Source of the DNA: an uncultured Lachnospiraceae bacterium
GTDB taxonomy: Bacteria; Bacillota; Clostridia; Lachnospirales; Lachnospiraceae
DNA: 64,000 bases
Direction: 5' to 3'
Assembly: GCA_910576895.1 (NCBI GenBank)
Contig: CAJTJZ010000003.1
Coordinates: 59,999-123,998, forward strand
Made by a program: the position numbers and the translations under genes. Below, piece after piece: positions 25,851 to 33,440 of the stretch; the first letter of the stretch is position 1; the number at the start of each line of letters is the position of its first letter. The notes under the pieces are model-generated. The model had not been told where the DNA came from, did not search any database, and saw nothing but the letters and a program-made list of their open reading frames with translations.

Positions 25851-25955
25851 GAGGATCTCTCTAATAAATAAAGAATGATATATTCTGAAACTGGTAGTTT
25901 TCTTAAATTTCACGAAAATTATATTAGATGAAAATCCTTAAGTTGATGACATTGC
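25831..25955. repeat. 19-bp inverted repeat at the IS right end
   Basis: GCAATGTCGTCAACTTAAG (25831-25849) recurs inverted as CTTAAGTTGATGACATTGC (25937-25955), with one mismatch. The inverted copy continues into CTTTAGGTGGGGGAGG, which resembles the right-end hairpin region. It is probably the decayed end of a second, related element in opposite orientation. Confidence 0.75.
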
Positions 25956-25986
25956 TTTAGGTGGGGGAGGATGTCACTATTTCTTC

Positions 25987-26259
25987 TTGTATATATATGG
26001 GGCGAACTGTGAAATTTTTTATTTTATTACATCGGACGTGATACCAGAAGAAAGATTCGCAATTCAAAAGAAATATGATACAGAAAAAGATTATACCTTT
26101 TACAAATTAGATAAAGTACTTCGAGAGGGGGCGGAGTATATTGTAGAGCAAAGCATTTGCATGAAAGAGCAATGTCAAAAATACGGCTTACTATATTTTG
26201 AAACAGCAAGAGATAGAGAGAAAACATTCTACCATTTTTTACAAGATTTCAATAATTAA
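25987..26259 (+). pseudogene. 3' fragment of a P-loop kinase-like gene
   Basis: The 90-residue frame opens with a TTG lacking a ribosome binding site and contains EGAEYIVEQSICMKEQCQKYGLLYFETARDRE and an ending FLQDF (quoted in part), reminiscent of the C-terminal helices of small P-loop kinases or shikimate-kinase-like NTPases. The Walker A half is missing, and the IS element with its remnant lies directly upstream, so the gene was probably truncated by that insertion. The family assignment is tentative. Confidence 0.4.
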
Positions 26260-26344
26260 TAAACGAAAAAACAGTCAAATAAATTTCCATTTATTCTGAG
26301 AATGGCATTAAACATAGAAAATAAAAACTGAGTATTGTTTACAC

Positions 26345-26373
26345 TTGAAATTGTATTATGATTGTGGTATATT
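26345..26373 (+). promoter_or_regulatory. Promoter of the small-ORF/septicolysin-like operon
   Basis: TTGAAA (26345-26350) and TATATT (26368-26373) are 17 bp apart, about 60 bp before the first start codon. Confidence 0.5.
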
Positions 26374-26436
26374 CTATACAAATTAAATCAATAGAATAAA
26401 CGATAACGTAAATTATAAAAAGTGAGGAATTTAAAA

Positions 26437-26589
26437 ATGAGTGAAAGAGAAAGAGTATATCAATTATTAGATACTGTACCAGATAGTAAAATTTCTTATT
26501 TGATTGGATATATACAGGGATTAACAATAGACAATGAAGAAATACCAAACGAAGAAACTATAGCAGCTATGGAGGAACTTGAAAATTGA
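26437..26589 (+). CDS. Small antitoxin-like protein (50 residues)
   Basis: The frame encodes MSERERVYQLLDTVPDSKIS and onward to an acidic end (IPNEETIAAMEELEN). A ribosome binding site GTGAGGA precedes the ATG. Short proteins with this design, a helix ending in IPNxETIxAMxE, are common as antitoxins or antitoxin-like partners in Firmicutes, but no toxin gene follows. The next gene begins 15 bp downstream, so the two form an operon. The PIN or kinase remnants upstream could be relics of a lost partner. Function uncertain. Confidence 0.6.
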   Translation: MSERERVYQLLDTVPDSKISYLIGYIQGLTIDNEEIPNEETIAAMEELEN

Positions 26590-26604
26590 AAGGAGAATAT
26601 AAAG

Positions 26605-27252
26605 ATGGAGAAGATGTTAGTAACGCAAGCTCTTGATGAAAGAGATTTGCTTGTAAAAAAGATTTCAAGCAAGATTAAGAGTGCAGATTTTATTGCTGCG
26701 ATTCGTCATAATGAAGAAAGAGTATTTAATGGTCAATTTGCTCGTAAAGAATTTGAAGAACGTGCAGCTTCTCAGTTTCAGCAGATTAAAGATTTAGTTG
26801 CAAGATATGAACGGATTGATGCTGCAATTATCAATTCAAATGCAAATACTTTTGTTGAGGTTGCTGATAGGAAGTATAGTATTGCGGCTGCGATTGCCCT
26901 TAGATCGAGATTAAAGGGAACTTCTGCTATTACTGATTTTGATTCTTTGCTTATTCAGAAAATGCAACAAGCTTATAATGATGCAATACATATTGTTGAT
27001 GTGCAGAATCAGCGTGTTCAGACTTCGGCAGAGTCCATGCGTAATAGTATTCTTGGAAAAGATTCTAAAGTAAAGGATGATTCTCCTTTAGATGTGGTTG
27101 ATGTGTATGTAAAAGAGAATAGCTTTGAGCTGATTGATCCTTTAAGTTTAAAACAGAAGATGGAGTCTTTAATGGAAAGTAGAAGTGCTCTGCTTCGTGA
27201 ATTGGATACGGCAATTAAAGTATCCAATGCTACGACAATGATTGAATTTTAA
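26605..27252 (+). CDS. Helical protein with distant similarity to DIP1984/septicolysin family
   Basis: The 215-residue protein starts after AAAGGAG. Its N-terminal half has the plan QALDERDLLVKKI...LVARYERIDAAIINSNANT...YSIAAAIALRSRL, the same order as in the septicolysin/DIP1984 group (ER..L..RI, then I..IN.TN..T, then tltdAiA.RD.L). The C-terminal half (about 115-215) is helical, with a Ser/Asp-rich break around 150-165. The relation is my reading by eye. Such proteins are of unknown activity; some are reported near RNA repair genes. Here a tRNA-like RNA follows 78 bp downstream in the same orientation, with no terminator between. Confidence 0.6.
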   Translation: MEKMLVTQALDERDLLVKKISSKIKSADFIAAIRHNEERVFNGQFARKEFEERAASQFQQIKDLVARYERIDAAIINSNANTFVEVADRKYSIAAAIALRSRLKGTSAITDFDSLLIQKMQQAYNDAIHIVDVQNQRVQTSAESMRNSILGKDSKVKDDSPLDVVDVYVKENSFELIDPLSLKQKMESLMESRSALLRELDTAIKVSNATTMIEF

Positions 27253-27330
27253 TTTCCTTGTCTGCAATACGAAAACTCTAAATTCGGTTCTCCCTTGTGG
27301 CGGGATTATTCCACAGTTTGGAATGGCTTT

Positions 27331-27405
27331 GTCGAAATGGCTCAATGGTTAGAGCATCTGATAGCTAATCAGAAAGTGAGGGTTCGAATCCCTTTTTCGA
27401 GACCA
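27331..27405 (+). tRNA. tRNA-like gene with abnormal anticodon loop
   Basis: A full cloverleaf can be drawn: acceptor TCGAAA/TTTCGA (6 bp, G1-G72 mismatch), D stem GCTC/GAGC, anticodon stem TCTGA/TCAGA, T arm GAGGG TTCGAAT CCCTT, discriminator A and encoded CCA (27403-27405). The anticodon loop is TAGCTAA: position 33 is A instead of the invariant U, and positions 34-36 would read GCT (Ser) although there is no long variable arm. It therefore does not fit any normal tRNA. It is either a decayed tRNA or a tRNA mimic. Upstream GGTTCTC (27286-27292) can pair with GAGACC at its 3' end, which would bury the CCA. Confidence 0.65.
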
Positions 27406-27417
27406 AATATAGTTCAG

Positions 27418-27559
27418 TGTACAATGGAAGCAAAACTTTCTAGGTAAAGAATGCTAGTCCTGTACATTTGAGAGGTTTTTTGTTTTTCGTGAATTGTTTT
27501 TGATTTTTTGTTTTTTGTGATTTGTTTTATCTTCAACGGTTTTTTGTTTTTTGTGAACG
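27418..27559 (+). other. Structured and repetitive region after the tRNA-like gene
   Basis: TGTACA(AT)GGA at about 27419 can pair with TCCTGTACA at about 27458-27466, followed by a U-rich run. Three imperfect copies of GGTTTTTTGTTTTTTGTGAA then start near 27474, 27502 and 27538. No gene is seen in it; frames across the repeats encode only low-complexity sequence. Confidence 0.5.
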
Positions 27560-27709
27560 ATTTTGTAGGTATCATCTTGGTATCGAAATCCATGAGAATG
27601 GTTGAGCTGGAATCGTATAGCCTTGAGTTTCCACATGGCTGTATTGTAGACAATGTAATGTATAATATAACAGGTAGTTGTGCAATAGTAAATACTTGTT
27701 TTATGTTAC

Positions 27710-27757
27710 AAGCTAACGATCCTATTAGAAGTAAGAAAAAGGATGGTTAGCTTTTTT
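27710..27757 (+). terminator. Intrinsic terminator
   Basis: AAGCTAACGATCC and GGATGGTTAGCTT pair around a 16-nt loop and are followed by a T run. It ends the tRNA-like transcript unit before the rnf promoter. Between 27560 and 27710 I see no convincing gene. Confidence 0.8.
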
Positions 27758-27881
27758 ATTATTTGTTAAAAAATGCTATGAAATTTTTTCAAGATAGTTT
27801 TTCTTAAATTTTGGATAAAATTAGAAATTTTTTTCTCTTTATACTTTTTTGTCTATTTTTCACAAAATCTATAAAAAAAGA

Positions 27882-27910
27882 TTAACATTTGCTGATCTAT
27901 GTGCTATAAT
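27882..27910 (+). promoter_or_regulatory. Promoter of the rnf operon
   Basis: TTAACA (27882-27887) and TATAAT (27905-27910) are separated by 17 bp, about 90 bp before rnfC. Confidence 0.65.
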
Positions 27911-28002
27911 AGGGCAGTATGTAAAAAAGCACAATATAGAAATATAAAATATCTATTTGTGTCTTAAAAAACAAATTATGAAAGGAAAGAGGGTAAGAGA
28001 GT

Positions 28003-29331
28003 ATGGCGGCAACATTTCAACAGGGGGGGATCCATCCTTTTGAAGGGAAGGATTTGTCCAAGGATTTGCCAATCAAGGTTGTCATGCCGGAAGGAGATCT
28101 GGTATACCCGATGTCGCAGCATATTGGTGCTCCAGCAAAGCCGATTGTCCAAAAAGGAGATAGAGTGCTTGTTGGGCAGAAAATTGCGGAAAAAGGCGGA
28201 TTTATCTCGGCAAATATCAGCAGCTCTGTATCGGGAACGGTAAAGGCAATCGAACCAAGACTGGTGACAAACGGTTCTTACTGTAATTGTATTATTGTTG
28301 AAAATGACAAGAAATATGAAACAGTAGAAGGGTTTGGACAAGACAGAGATTATACGAAAATGTCAAAAGAGGACATTATCAAAGCAGTAGAGGAAGCCGG
28401 TATTGTAGGACTTGGAGGTGCAGGGTTTCCAACACATGTAAAACTTTCACCAAAAAATCCAGATCAGATTGATTATGTATTAGTGAATGGTGCAGAATGT
28501 GAACCATATCTTACTTCTGATTATAGATTAATGTTGGAAGAACCAGAAAAGGTAGTTGGCGGTCTGAAAGTTATGGTCAGTCTATTTCCAAAGGCAAAAG
28601 GTGTGATAGGTATTGAGGATAACAAACCAGATGCGATTGCAAAGCTAGAGGAACTTGTAAGAAATGAGGATAGAATTGAAGTTTGCCCATTAAAAACAAA
28701 GTATCCGCAGGGTGCAGAACGTCAAGTAATTTATGCAATTACAGGAAGAAAGATTAATGTATCAAAGCTTCCGGCTGATGTAGGATGCGTTGTAGATAAT
28801 GTAGATACCGTCATTGGAATTTATAATGCAGTCTGCAAAAATATTCCTTTGATTCGTAAAATTGTTACGGTGACAGGAGATGCTGTAAAAACACCACAAA
28901 ATTTCAATGTCCGTACAGGAACAACCTATCAACAAGTATTAAAAGAGGCAGGCGGTTTCCGCGAGCAGCCAGAAAAAATTATTTCTGGCGGTCCTATGAT
29001 GGGTATGGCATTGTTTGACTTAAATGTACCAATTGGAAAGACAAGTTCTGCTTTGCTTTGCCTGACAAGAGATAATGTAGCAGAATTAGAACCATCTGCT
29101 TGTATTCGTTGTGGACGTTGTGTTGCAGCCTGTCCAAGCAATTTAGTACCGCAGAAAATGATGGAATATGCGGAAGCAAATAATGTAGAAGGTTTTATTG
29201 GTATTAATGGTACAGAATGTTATCAGTGCGGAAGCTGTACTTATGTCTGTCCTGCAAAACGTCAATTGACACAGGCATTTAAACACGCCGTTGGCAGTGC
29301 AAAGGCATTCCAAGCAGCACAAAAGAAATAA
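28003..29331 (+). CDS. rnfC: Rnf complex subunit C (electron entry/NADH site)
   Basis: The 442-residue peripheral subunit has an N-terminal RnfC barrel, the GLGGAGFPTHVKL flavin/NAD region (about 130-142), the SLBB domain and two C-terminal 4Fe-4S motifs, CIRCGRCVAACP and CYQCGSCTYVCP. It exchanges electrons between NAD(H) and the membrane part of Rnf, which couples ferredoxin oxidation to Na+ or H+ export. First gene of rnfCDGEAB. Length is normal for Clostridia (about 440). Ribosome binding site GGAAAGAGG upstream. Confidence 0.97.
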   Translation: MAATFQQGGIHPFEGKDLSKDLPIKVVMPEGDLVYPMSQHIGAPAKPIVQKGDRVLVGQKIAEKGGFISANISSSVSGTVKAIEPRLVTNGSYCNCIIVENDKKYETVEGFGQDRDYTKMSKEDIIKAVEEAGIVGLGGAGFPTHVKLSPKNPDQIDYVLVNGAECEPYLTSDYRLMLEEPEKVVGGLKVMVSLFPKAKGVIGIEDNKPDAIAKLEELVRNEDRIEVCPLKTKYPQGAERQVIYAITGRKINVSKLPADVGCVVDNVDTVIGIYNAVCKNIPLIRKIVTVTGDAVKTPQNFNVRTGTTYQQVLKEAGGFREQPEKIISGGPMMGMALFDLNVPIGKTSSALLCLTRDNVAELEPSACIRCGRCVAACPSNLVPQKMMEYAEANNVEGFIGINGTECYQCGSCTYVCPAKRQLTQAFKHAVGSAKAFQAAQKK

Positions 29332-29372
29332 AGAAAAAAATTGCCATTTTTTGTGGCAGAATGGAGGAAAAC

Positions 29373-30392
29373 GTGAGCGATTTATTAAATGTATCTTCCT
29401 CGCCGCACGTCAGAAGCAAGGATACAACAGCATCGATTATGCGTGATGTTGTGATTGCCCTGATTCCGGCAGCAGTTTTTGGTGTATATAATTTCGGGCT
29501 TCGTGCCTTAATGATTATTCTTATCTGTGTGGCGAGTTGTGTAGTAACTGAGTATCTTTTTGAAAAAGGCATGAAAAGGAAAATTACAATTGGTGATTAT
29601 AGTGCCGTTGTCACTGGCATGATCCTTGCCATGAATCTTCCTGCTTCTGTGCCATTTTGGATGCCAATCATTGGCGGTGTTTTTGCTATTTTAATTGTAA
29701 AACAGTTATTTGGCGGACTTGGACAAAATTTTATGAATCCAGCACTTGCAGGAAGATGTTTCTTAATGATTTCCTTTGCAGGACGTATGACAAGTTTTGC
29801 TGTAGAAAAAGGAAATGCATTATTACAAGGTGCTATGGGTATTGATGGTTTTTCCGGTGCAACACCACTTGCACTTGTAGAAAACGCAGAAAATAGCAAG
29901 GCAGCACTTGCTGTTGCTGACAGTGGCGTTGATGTGCTTCAAATGTTTCTTGGAACAACGGCAGGAACGATTGGAGAAACAAGTGTGATTGCACTTTTAA
30001 TTGGAGCTATCTATATGATTTACAAAAAAGTGATTAGTCCAAAGATTCCATGTATTTATATCTTGACAACTTTAATCTTTATGGCATTGTTTGGAGGACA
30101 TTTATCTACTGGAGATCTTCCAATCTTTCTTTTCGCACAATTATGCGGCGGCGGTTTGATGTTTGGTGCTTTCTTTATGGCAACAGATTATGTTACCAGT
30201 CCAATTACACCAAAAGGACAAATTGTATTTGCTGTTTGCCTTGGACTTCTTACTGGTATTTTCCGGGCATTTGGACCATCTGCAGAGGGTGTTTCTTATG
30301 CAATTATTCTTTGCAATCTTCTTGTACCTTTAATTGAAAAGGTAACAATGCCAGTAGCATTTGGAAGGGAGGACGAAAAGAATGGAAAGTAA
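29373..30392 (+). CDS. rnfD: Rnf complex subunit D (flavinylated membrane subunit)
   Basis: An NQR2/RnfD family membrane protein with about ten hydrophobic segments. The flavinylation motif SGATPL (codons near 29857) carries the threonine to which FMN is covalently attached. The start is placed at GTG 29373, 5 nt after GGAGG, giving SDLLNVSSSPHVRS as N-terminus; ATG 29361 overlaps the ribosome binding site. Its last codons overlap the start of rnfG (ATGGAAAGTAA). Confidence 0.96.
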   Translation: MSDLLNVSSSPHVRSKDTTASIMRDVVIALIPAAVFGVYNFGLRALMIILICVASCVVTEYLFEKGMKRKITIGDYSAVVTGMILAMNLPASVPFWMPIIGGVFAILIVKQLFGGLGQNFMNPALAGRCFLMISFAGRMTSFAVEKGNALLQGAMGIDGFSGATPLALVENAENSKAALAVADSGVDVLQMFLGTTAGTIGETSVIALLIGAIYMIYKKVISPKIPCIYILTTLIFMALFGGHLSTGDLPIFLFAQLCGGGLMFGAFFMATDYVTSPITPKGQIVFAVCLGLLTGIFRAFGPSAEGVSYAIILCNLLVPLIEKVTMPVAFGREDEKNGK

Positions 30393-31016
30393 TACAATAA
30401 AAAAGATACAGCGATTCTTGTGATTATTACATTGATTGTTGGTTTCCTTTTGGGTGCTGTCAATATGGTAACAAAAGAACCAATTGCAGCAGCAGAACAG
30501 AAAGCAACAAATGAAGCGTATGCTGTTGTTATGGAAAATGCGGAATTTTCCGATTCCCTTACAGATATTGTTAGTGAAGCAGAAACAAAATATACCAATG
30601 CTGTGATTCTTGATTGCAGAGAAGCATCAAAGGATGGGGCTGTCTTTGGATGGGTTGTAAAATTAAATGCAACGAAGGGATATGGCGGTAATGTTGGTCT
30701 TGTGATTGGTTTTGATACTGAAGGGACAATTACAGGATTTACGGTATTATCTGCAGATAAAGAAACACCGGGACTTGGTGCAAATTGTACACAGGAAAGC
30801 TTTACTTCCCAGTTTACAGGAAAAAATGCAGGGGATGGAAATTATACACTCTATAAAGCAAGTGATACAAAACCAGAAGATATGTCAGCAGGTATTGATG
30901 CGATTACAAGTGCAACCATTACAAGTAGTGCTGTAACAGATGCAGTCAATGCAGCAAATAAATTTGTAAGAGAATATTGTATGACTGGAAATTCGGAGGT
31001 GAGTGTAGATGAATAA
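30382..31016 (+). pseudogene. rnfG: Rnf complex subunit G, reading frame shifted at codon 8
   Basis: The ribosome binding site GGGAGG and ATG at 30382 overlap the rnfD stop as expected for the operon, but this frame stops after 13 codons. The remaining 198 codons are open in the -1 frame from about 30406. A -1 shift at A AAA AAG (30400-30406) joins them perfectly, giving ESNTIKKDTAILVIITLIVGFLLG. The rest is a normal RnfG: one membrane helix, FMN_bind domain and the flavinylation sequence ITSATITS (about 30904-30927). RnfG is needed for Rnf, so either the lost A is a sequencing error or ribosomes or polymerase slip here. Downstream genes are intact. Confidence 0.9.
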
Positions 31017-31803
31017 TTGTACAGAGCGTTTGTACAACGGTATTATAAAAGAAAATCCTACGTTTGTTCTGATGCTTGGTATGTGTCCAACTTTGGCAAC
31101 AACAACATCAGCAATCAATGGATTAAGTATGGGCTTAACAACAACAGTTGTACTTGCAGCCAGTAATGCACTGATTTCCTGTCTGCGAAAGATTATACCA
31201 GATAAAGTCCGCATTCCGGCTTATATTGTAGTAGTAGCTTCCTTAGTAACAATTGTACAACTTCTTTTAAAGGCATATCTTCCTTCTGTAAATAATGCCT
31301 TGGGACTTTATATTCCATTGATTGTTGTAAACTGTATTATTCTTGGACGTGCAGAGTCCTATGCATCAAAAAATAGTGTTGTGCCGTCTTTATTTGATGG
31401 TATTGGTATGGGGCTTGGATTTACCTTTGGACTTACTTGTATTGGTATTGTGCGGGAAATTTTAGGAAGCGGCTCTATTTTTAATTTCCGTTTTTGGCCA
31501 GAAAATTTTGATACTGTCTCCATTTTTGTTATGGCACCGGGTGCTTTCTTTGTACTTGCTTGTTTGACAGCATTACAGAATAAATTACAGATGCCAAGTG
31601 CTACCAATATTACAGGCCCTCAAATGGCTTGTGGCGGAAATTGTGCATCTTGTCATGGACATGATTGTGCTGCAAATAAAGGACTTTTTGAAGCAGAACG
31701 TGCTGCTGCAAAAGCAGAAAAGGCAAGAAAAGCAAAAGAGGCAGCAGAGGCAAAGAAAGCAGCAGCACTTGCAAAAGCTGCAGAACAAAAGAAGGGGGAT
31801 TGA
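31009..31803 (+). CDS. rnfE: Rnf complex subunit E with Cys-rich and Ala/Lys tail
   Basis: The first 200 residues are a standard NqrD/RnfE membrane protein (six helices, ENPTFVLMLGMCPTLATTT at the start, and a conserved membrane cysteine of the RnfA/E pair). It contributes to the Na+/H+ channel and the Fe-S site between RnfA and RnfE. The C-terminus is extended by about 60 residues: a Cys/His cluster (31627-31674, four Cys and two His) then a helix of A, E and K. Overlaps the rnfG stop by 8 bp. Confidence 0.95.
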   Translation: MNNCTERLYNGIIKENPTFVLMLGMCPTLATTTSAINGLSMGLTTTVVLAASNALISCLRKIIPDKVRIPAYIVVVASLVTIVQLLLKAYLPSVNNALGLYIPLIVVNCIILGRAESYASKNSVVPSLFDGIGMGLGFTFGLTCIGIVREILGSGSIFNFRFWPENFDTVSIFVMAPGAFFVLACLTALQNKLQMPSATNITGPQMACGGNCASCHGHDCAANKGLFEAERAAAKAEKARKAKEAAEAKKAAALAKAAEQKKGD

Positions 31804-31810
31804 TTAGATT

Positions 31811-32395
31811 ATGAGTCAGTTAATACTATTATTTATCAGCTCCATGCTTGTTTCCAATGTTGTATTAAGTCAGTTTTTAGGAATTTGTCCTTTCCTTGGT
31901 GTATCAAAAAAGACAGAAACTGCCGCAGGTATGGGTGCTGCTGTTATTTTTGTTATTGCAATTGCTGCAGCAATTACATGGCCAATTAACCATTTTCTAC
32001 TTGTACCAAATGAAGCAGAATATCTTCAAACGATTGTATTTATTCTTGTTATTGCAGGACTTGTACAATTTGTAGAAATGGTTTTAAAGAAAATGATGCC
32101 AGCATTGTATGAATCGTTAGGAGTATTTCTTCCACTGATTACAACAAACTGTGCTGTGCTTGGTGTTGCAAGCAATAATGCATCTAATTATCCAGATGAT
32201 TTTATTATGAGTATGTTTTATGCTGTTGGTACTGCATTTGGTTTCTTTATTGCAATTGTATTAATGGCAAGTATTCGTGAGAGGATTGAAAATAATGATA
32301 TTCCAGAATCTTTTAAAGGTTCTCCCATTGTCCTGATTACAGCTGGTCTTATGGCAATTGCATTCTGTGGCTTCTCAGGGCTGATTAAATTATAA
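31811..32395 (+). CDS. rnfA: Rnf complex subunit A
   Basis: The 194-residue six-helix protein is the RnfA/NqrE partner of RnfE with inverted topology. Sequences such as SNVVLSQFLGICPFLGVSK and ITTNCAVLGVA contain the conserved membrane cysteines that hold the 2Fe-2S cluster shared with RnfE. Starts 7 bp after rnfE; length is typical. Confidence 0.96.
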   Translation: MSQLILLFISSMLVSNVVLSQFLGICPFLGVSKKTETAAGMGAAVIFVIAIAAAITWPINHFLLVPNEAEYLQTIVFILVIAGLVQFVEMVLKKMMPALYESLGVFLPLITTNCAVLGVASNNASNYPDDFIMSMFYAVGTAFGFFIAIVLMASIRERIENNDIPESFKGSPIVLITAGLMAIAFCGFSGLIKL

Positions 32396-32410
32396 AAGGA
32401 GGAGTAGAAA

Positions 32411-33202
32411 ATGGGAAGTGTAATTCTTGCGGCAGTTATTATTGCTGCAACTGGTCTTTTAGTTGGACTGCTCCTTGGAATTGCAGCAGAGAAGTTTAAA
32501 GTTCCGGTTGACGAAAAAGAACTTGCTGTTCGTGATTGTTTGCCGGGAAATAACTGTGGTGGCTGCGGTTATGCAGGATGTGATGCACTTGCAAAGGCAA
32601 TTGCAAATAATGAGGCAGCAGTCAATGCTTGTCCTGTTGGCGGTTCTTCCGTAGGAAATAAAATTGCAGCGATTATGGGCAAGGCAGTAGAGGATAAAGA
32701 ACCAGAAGTTGCTTATGTAAAATGTTCTGGAACATGTGATAAAGCATCAGTAAAATACAATTATTATGGAATTGATGATTGTGTGAAGGCTTCGATGATA
32801 CCGGGACGTGGAGATAAGAAATGTGCAACAGGTTGTCTTGGTCTTGGAAGTTGTACAAAAGAATGTCAGTTTGATGCCATTCATGTCATTGGCGGTATTG
32901 CTGTTGTTGACAAGGAAAAATGTGTAGCTTGTGGCAAATGTATTGCAATCTGTCCAAACCATTTAATTGAGCTTGTGCCAAAGAAAGCAGTCTATACCGT
33001 TGCTTGTAGTTCTACAGCGAAGGGTATGGAAGTGAAAAATTCCTGTGAAGCAGGTTGTATTGGCTGTGGTATTTGTGCAAAACAATGTGAAGCAAACGCT
33101 ATTACGGTAGAGAATAATATTGCAAGAATTGATCAGTCAAAATGTACAGGCTGTGGTAAATGTGCTGCAAAATGTCCGCAAAAAGTAATTGTACAACATT
33201 AG
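32411..33202 (+). CDS. rnfB: Rnf complex subunit B (ferredoxin-accepting Fe-S subunit)
   Basis: The 263-residue subunit has an N-terminal membrane helix (about 3-25), the four-Fe-S motif LPGNNCGGCGYAGCDALA (about 45-62), and two pairs of ferredoxin clusters (CVACGKCIAICP about 168-180; CIGCGICAKQC and CTGCGKCAAKCP near the end). It takes electrons from reduced ferredoxin and passes them to the flavin chain. AAGGAGG precedes the ATG. Last gene of the operon, followed by a structured segment and terminator. Confidence 0.96.
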   Translation: MGSVILAAVIIAATGLLVGLLLGIAAEKFKVPVDEKELAVRDCLPGNNCGGCGYAGCDALAKAIANNEAAVNACPVGGSSVGNKIAAIMGKAVEDKEPEVAYVKCSGTCDKASVKYNYYGIDDCVKASMIPGRGDKKCATGCLGLGSCTKECQFDAIHVIGGIAVVDKEKCVACGKCIAICPNHLIELVPKKAVYTVACSSTAKGMEVKNSCEAGCIGCGICAKQCEANAITVENNIARIDQSKCTGCGKCAAKCPQKVIVQH

Positions 33203-33212
33203 TTCTTATGAT

Positions 33213-33294
33213 GGAATCGCAGGCGATTTCACTGGCAAAGCCAGCAGGCACGGTAATGCTTTTATGAATAAAAGCACTACAAGCTTTGTACCTG
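33213..33294 (+). other. Structured segment in the 3' region of the rnf operon
   Basis: Three hairpins can be drawn: GAATCG/CGATTT (33214-33229), CTGGC AAA GCCAG (33232-33244) and GTAATGCTTTTAT/ATAAAAGCACTAC (33253-33280). The third is enclosed by CAGGCAC/GTACCTG (33245-33294). It is GC-rich for its place and has no ORF. It may be a 3' UTR RNA, an mRNA stabiliser or a small RNA. Confidence 0.45.
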
Positions 33295-33342
33295 TCAAAA
33301 TTTAACATAGTTATGGATTATCAAATTTAAAAAATTTACGAA

Positions 33343-33383
33343 AGGAGAGACATTTCCCTGTTTTCGGAGATGGCTCTCTTTTT
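33343..33383 (+). terminator. Intrinsic terminator after rnfB
   Basis: GAGAG..CAT.TCC pairs with GGA.ATG..CTCTC around CTGTTTTC, followed by TTTTT. Confidence 0.75.
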
Positions 33384-33440
33384 ATAAAATGAAAGGAAAA
33401 AAAGAAACGGTTTTTTCAAAAATGGAAAGGGGATGTTAGA

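Noticed and set aside
27331..27405. Ordinary tRNA-Ser(GCU)
   Set aside because: There is no long variable arm, U33 is missing and the first acceptor pair is mismatched, so a standard serine tRNA call is not supported.
27474..27559. Three T-rich repeats taken at first for a CRISPR-like array
   Set aside because: The units are low-complexity T/G runs of about 20 nt with unequal, short spacers and no cas genes; they are not CRISPR.
27508..27750. 80-codon ORF across the T-rich repeats
   Set aside because: Its first 25 codons are the repeat itself, there is no ribosome binding site, and it runs into the terminator hairpin; treated as chance.
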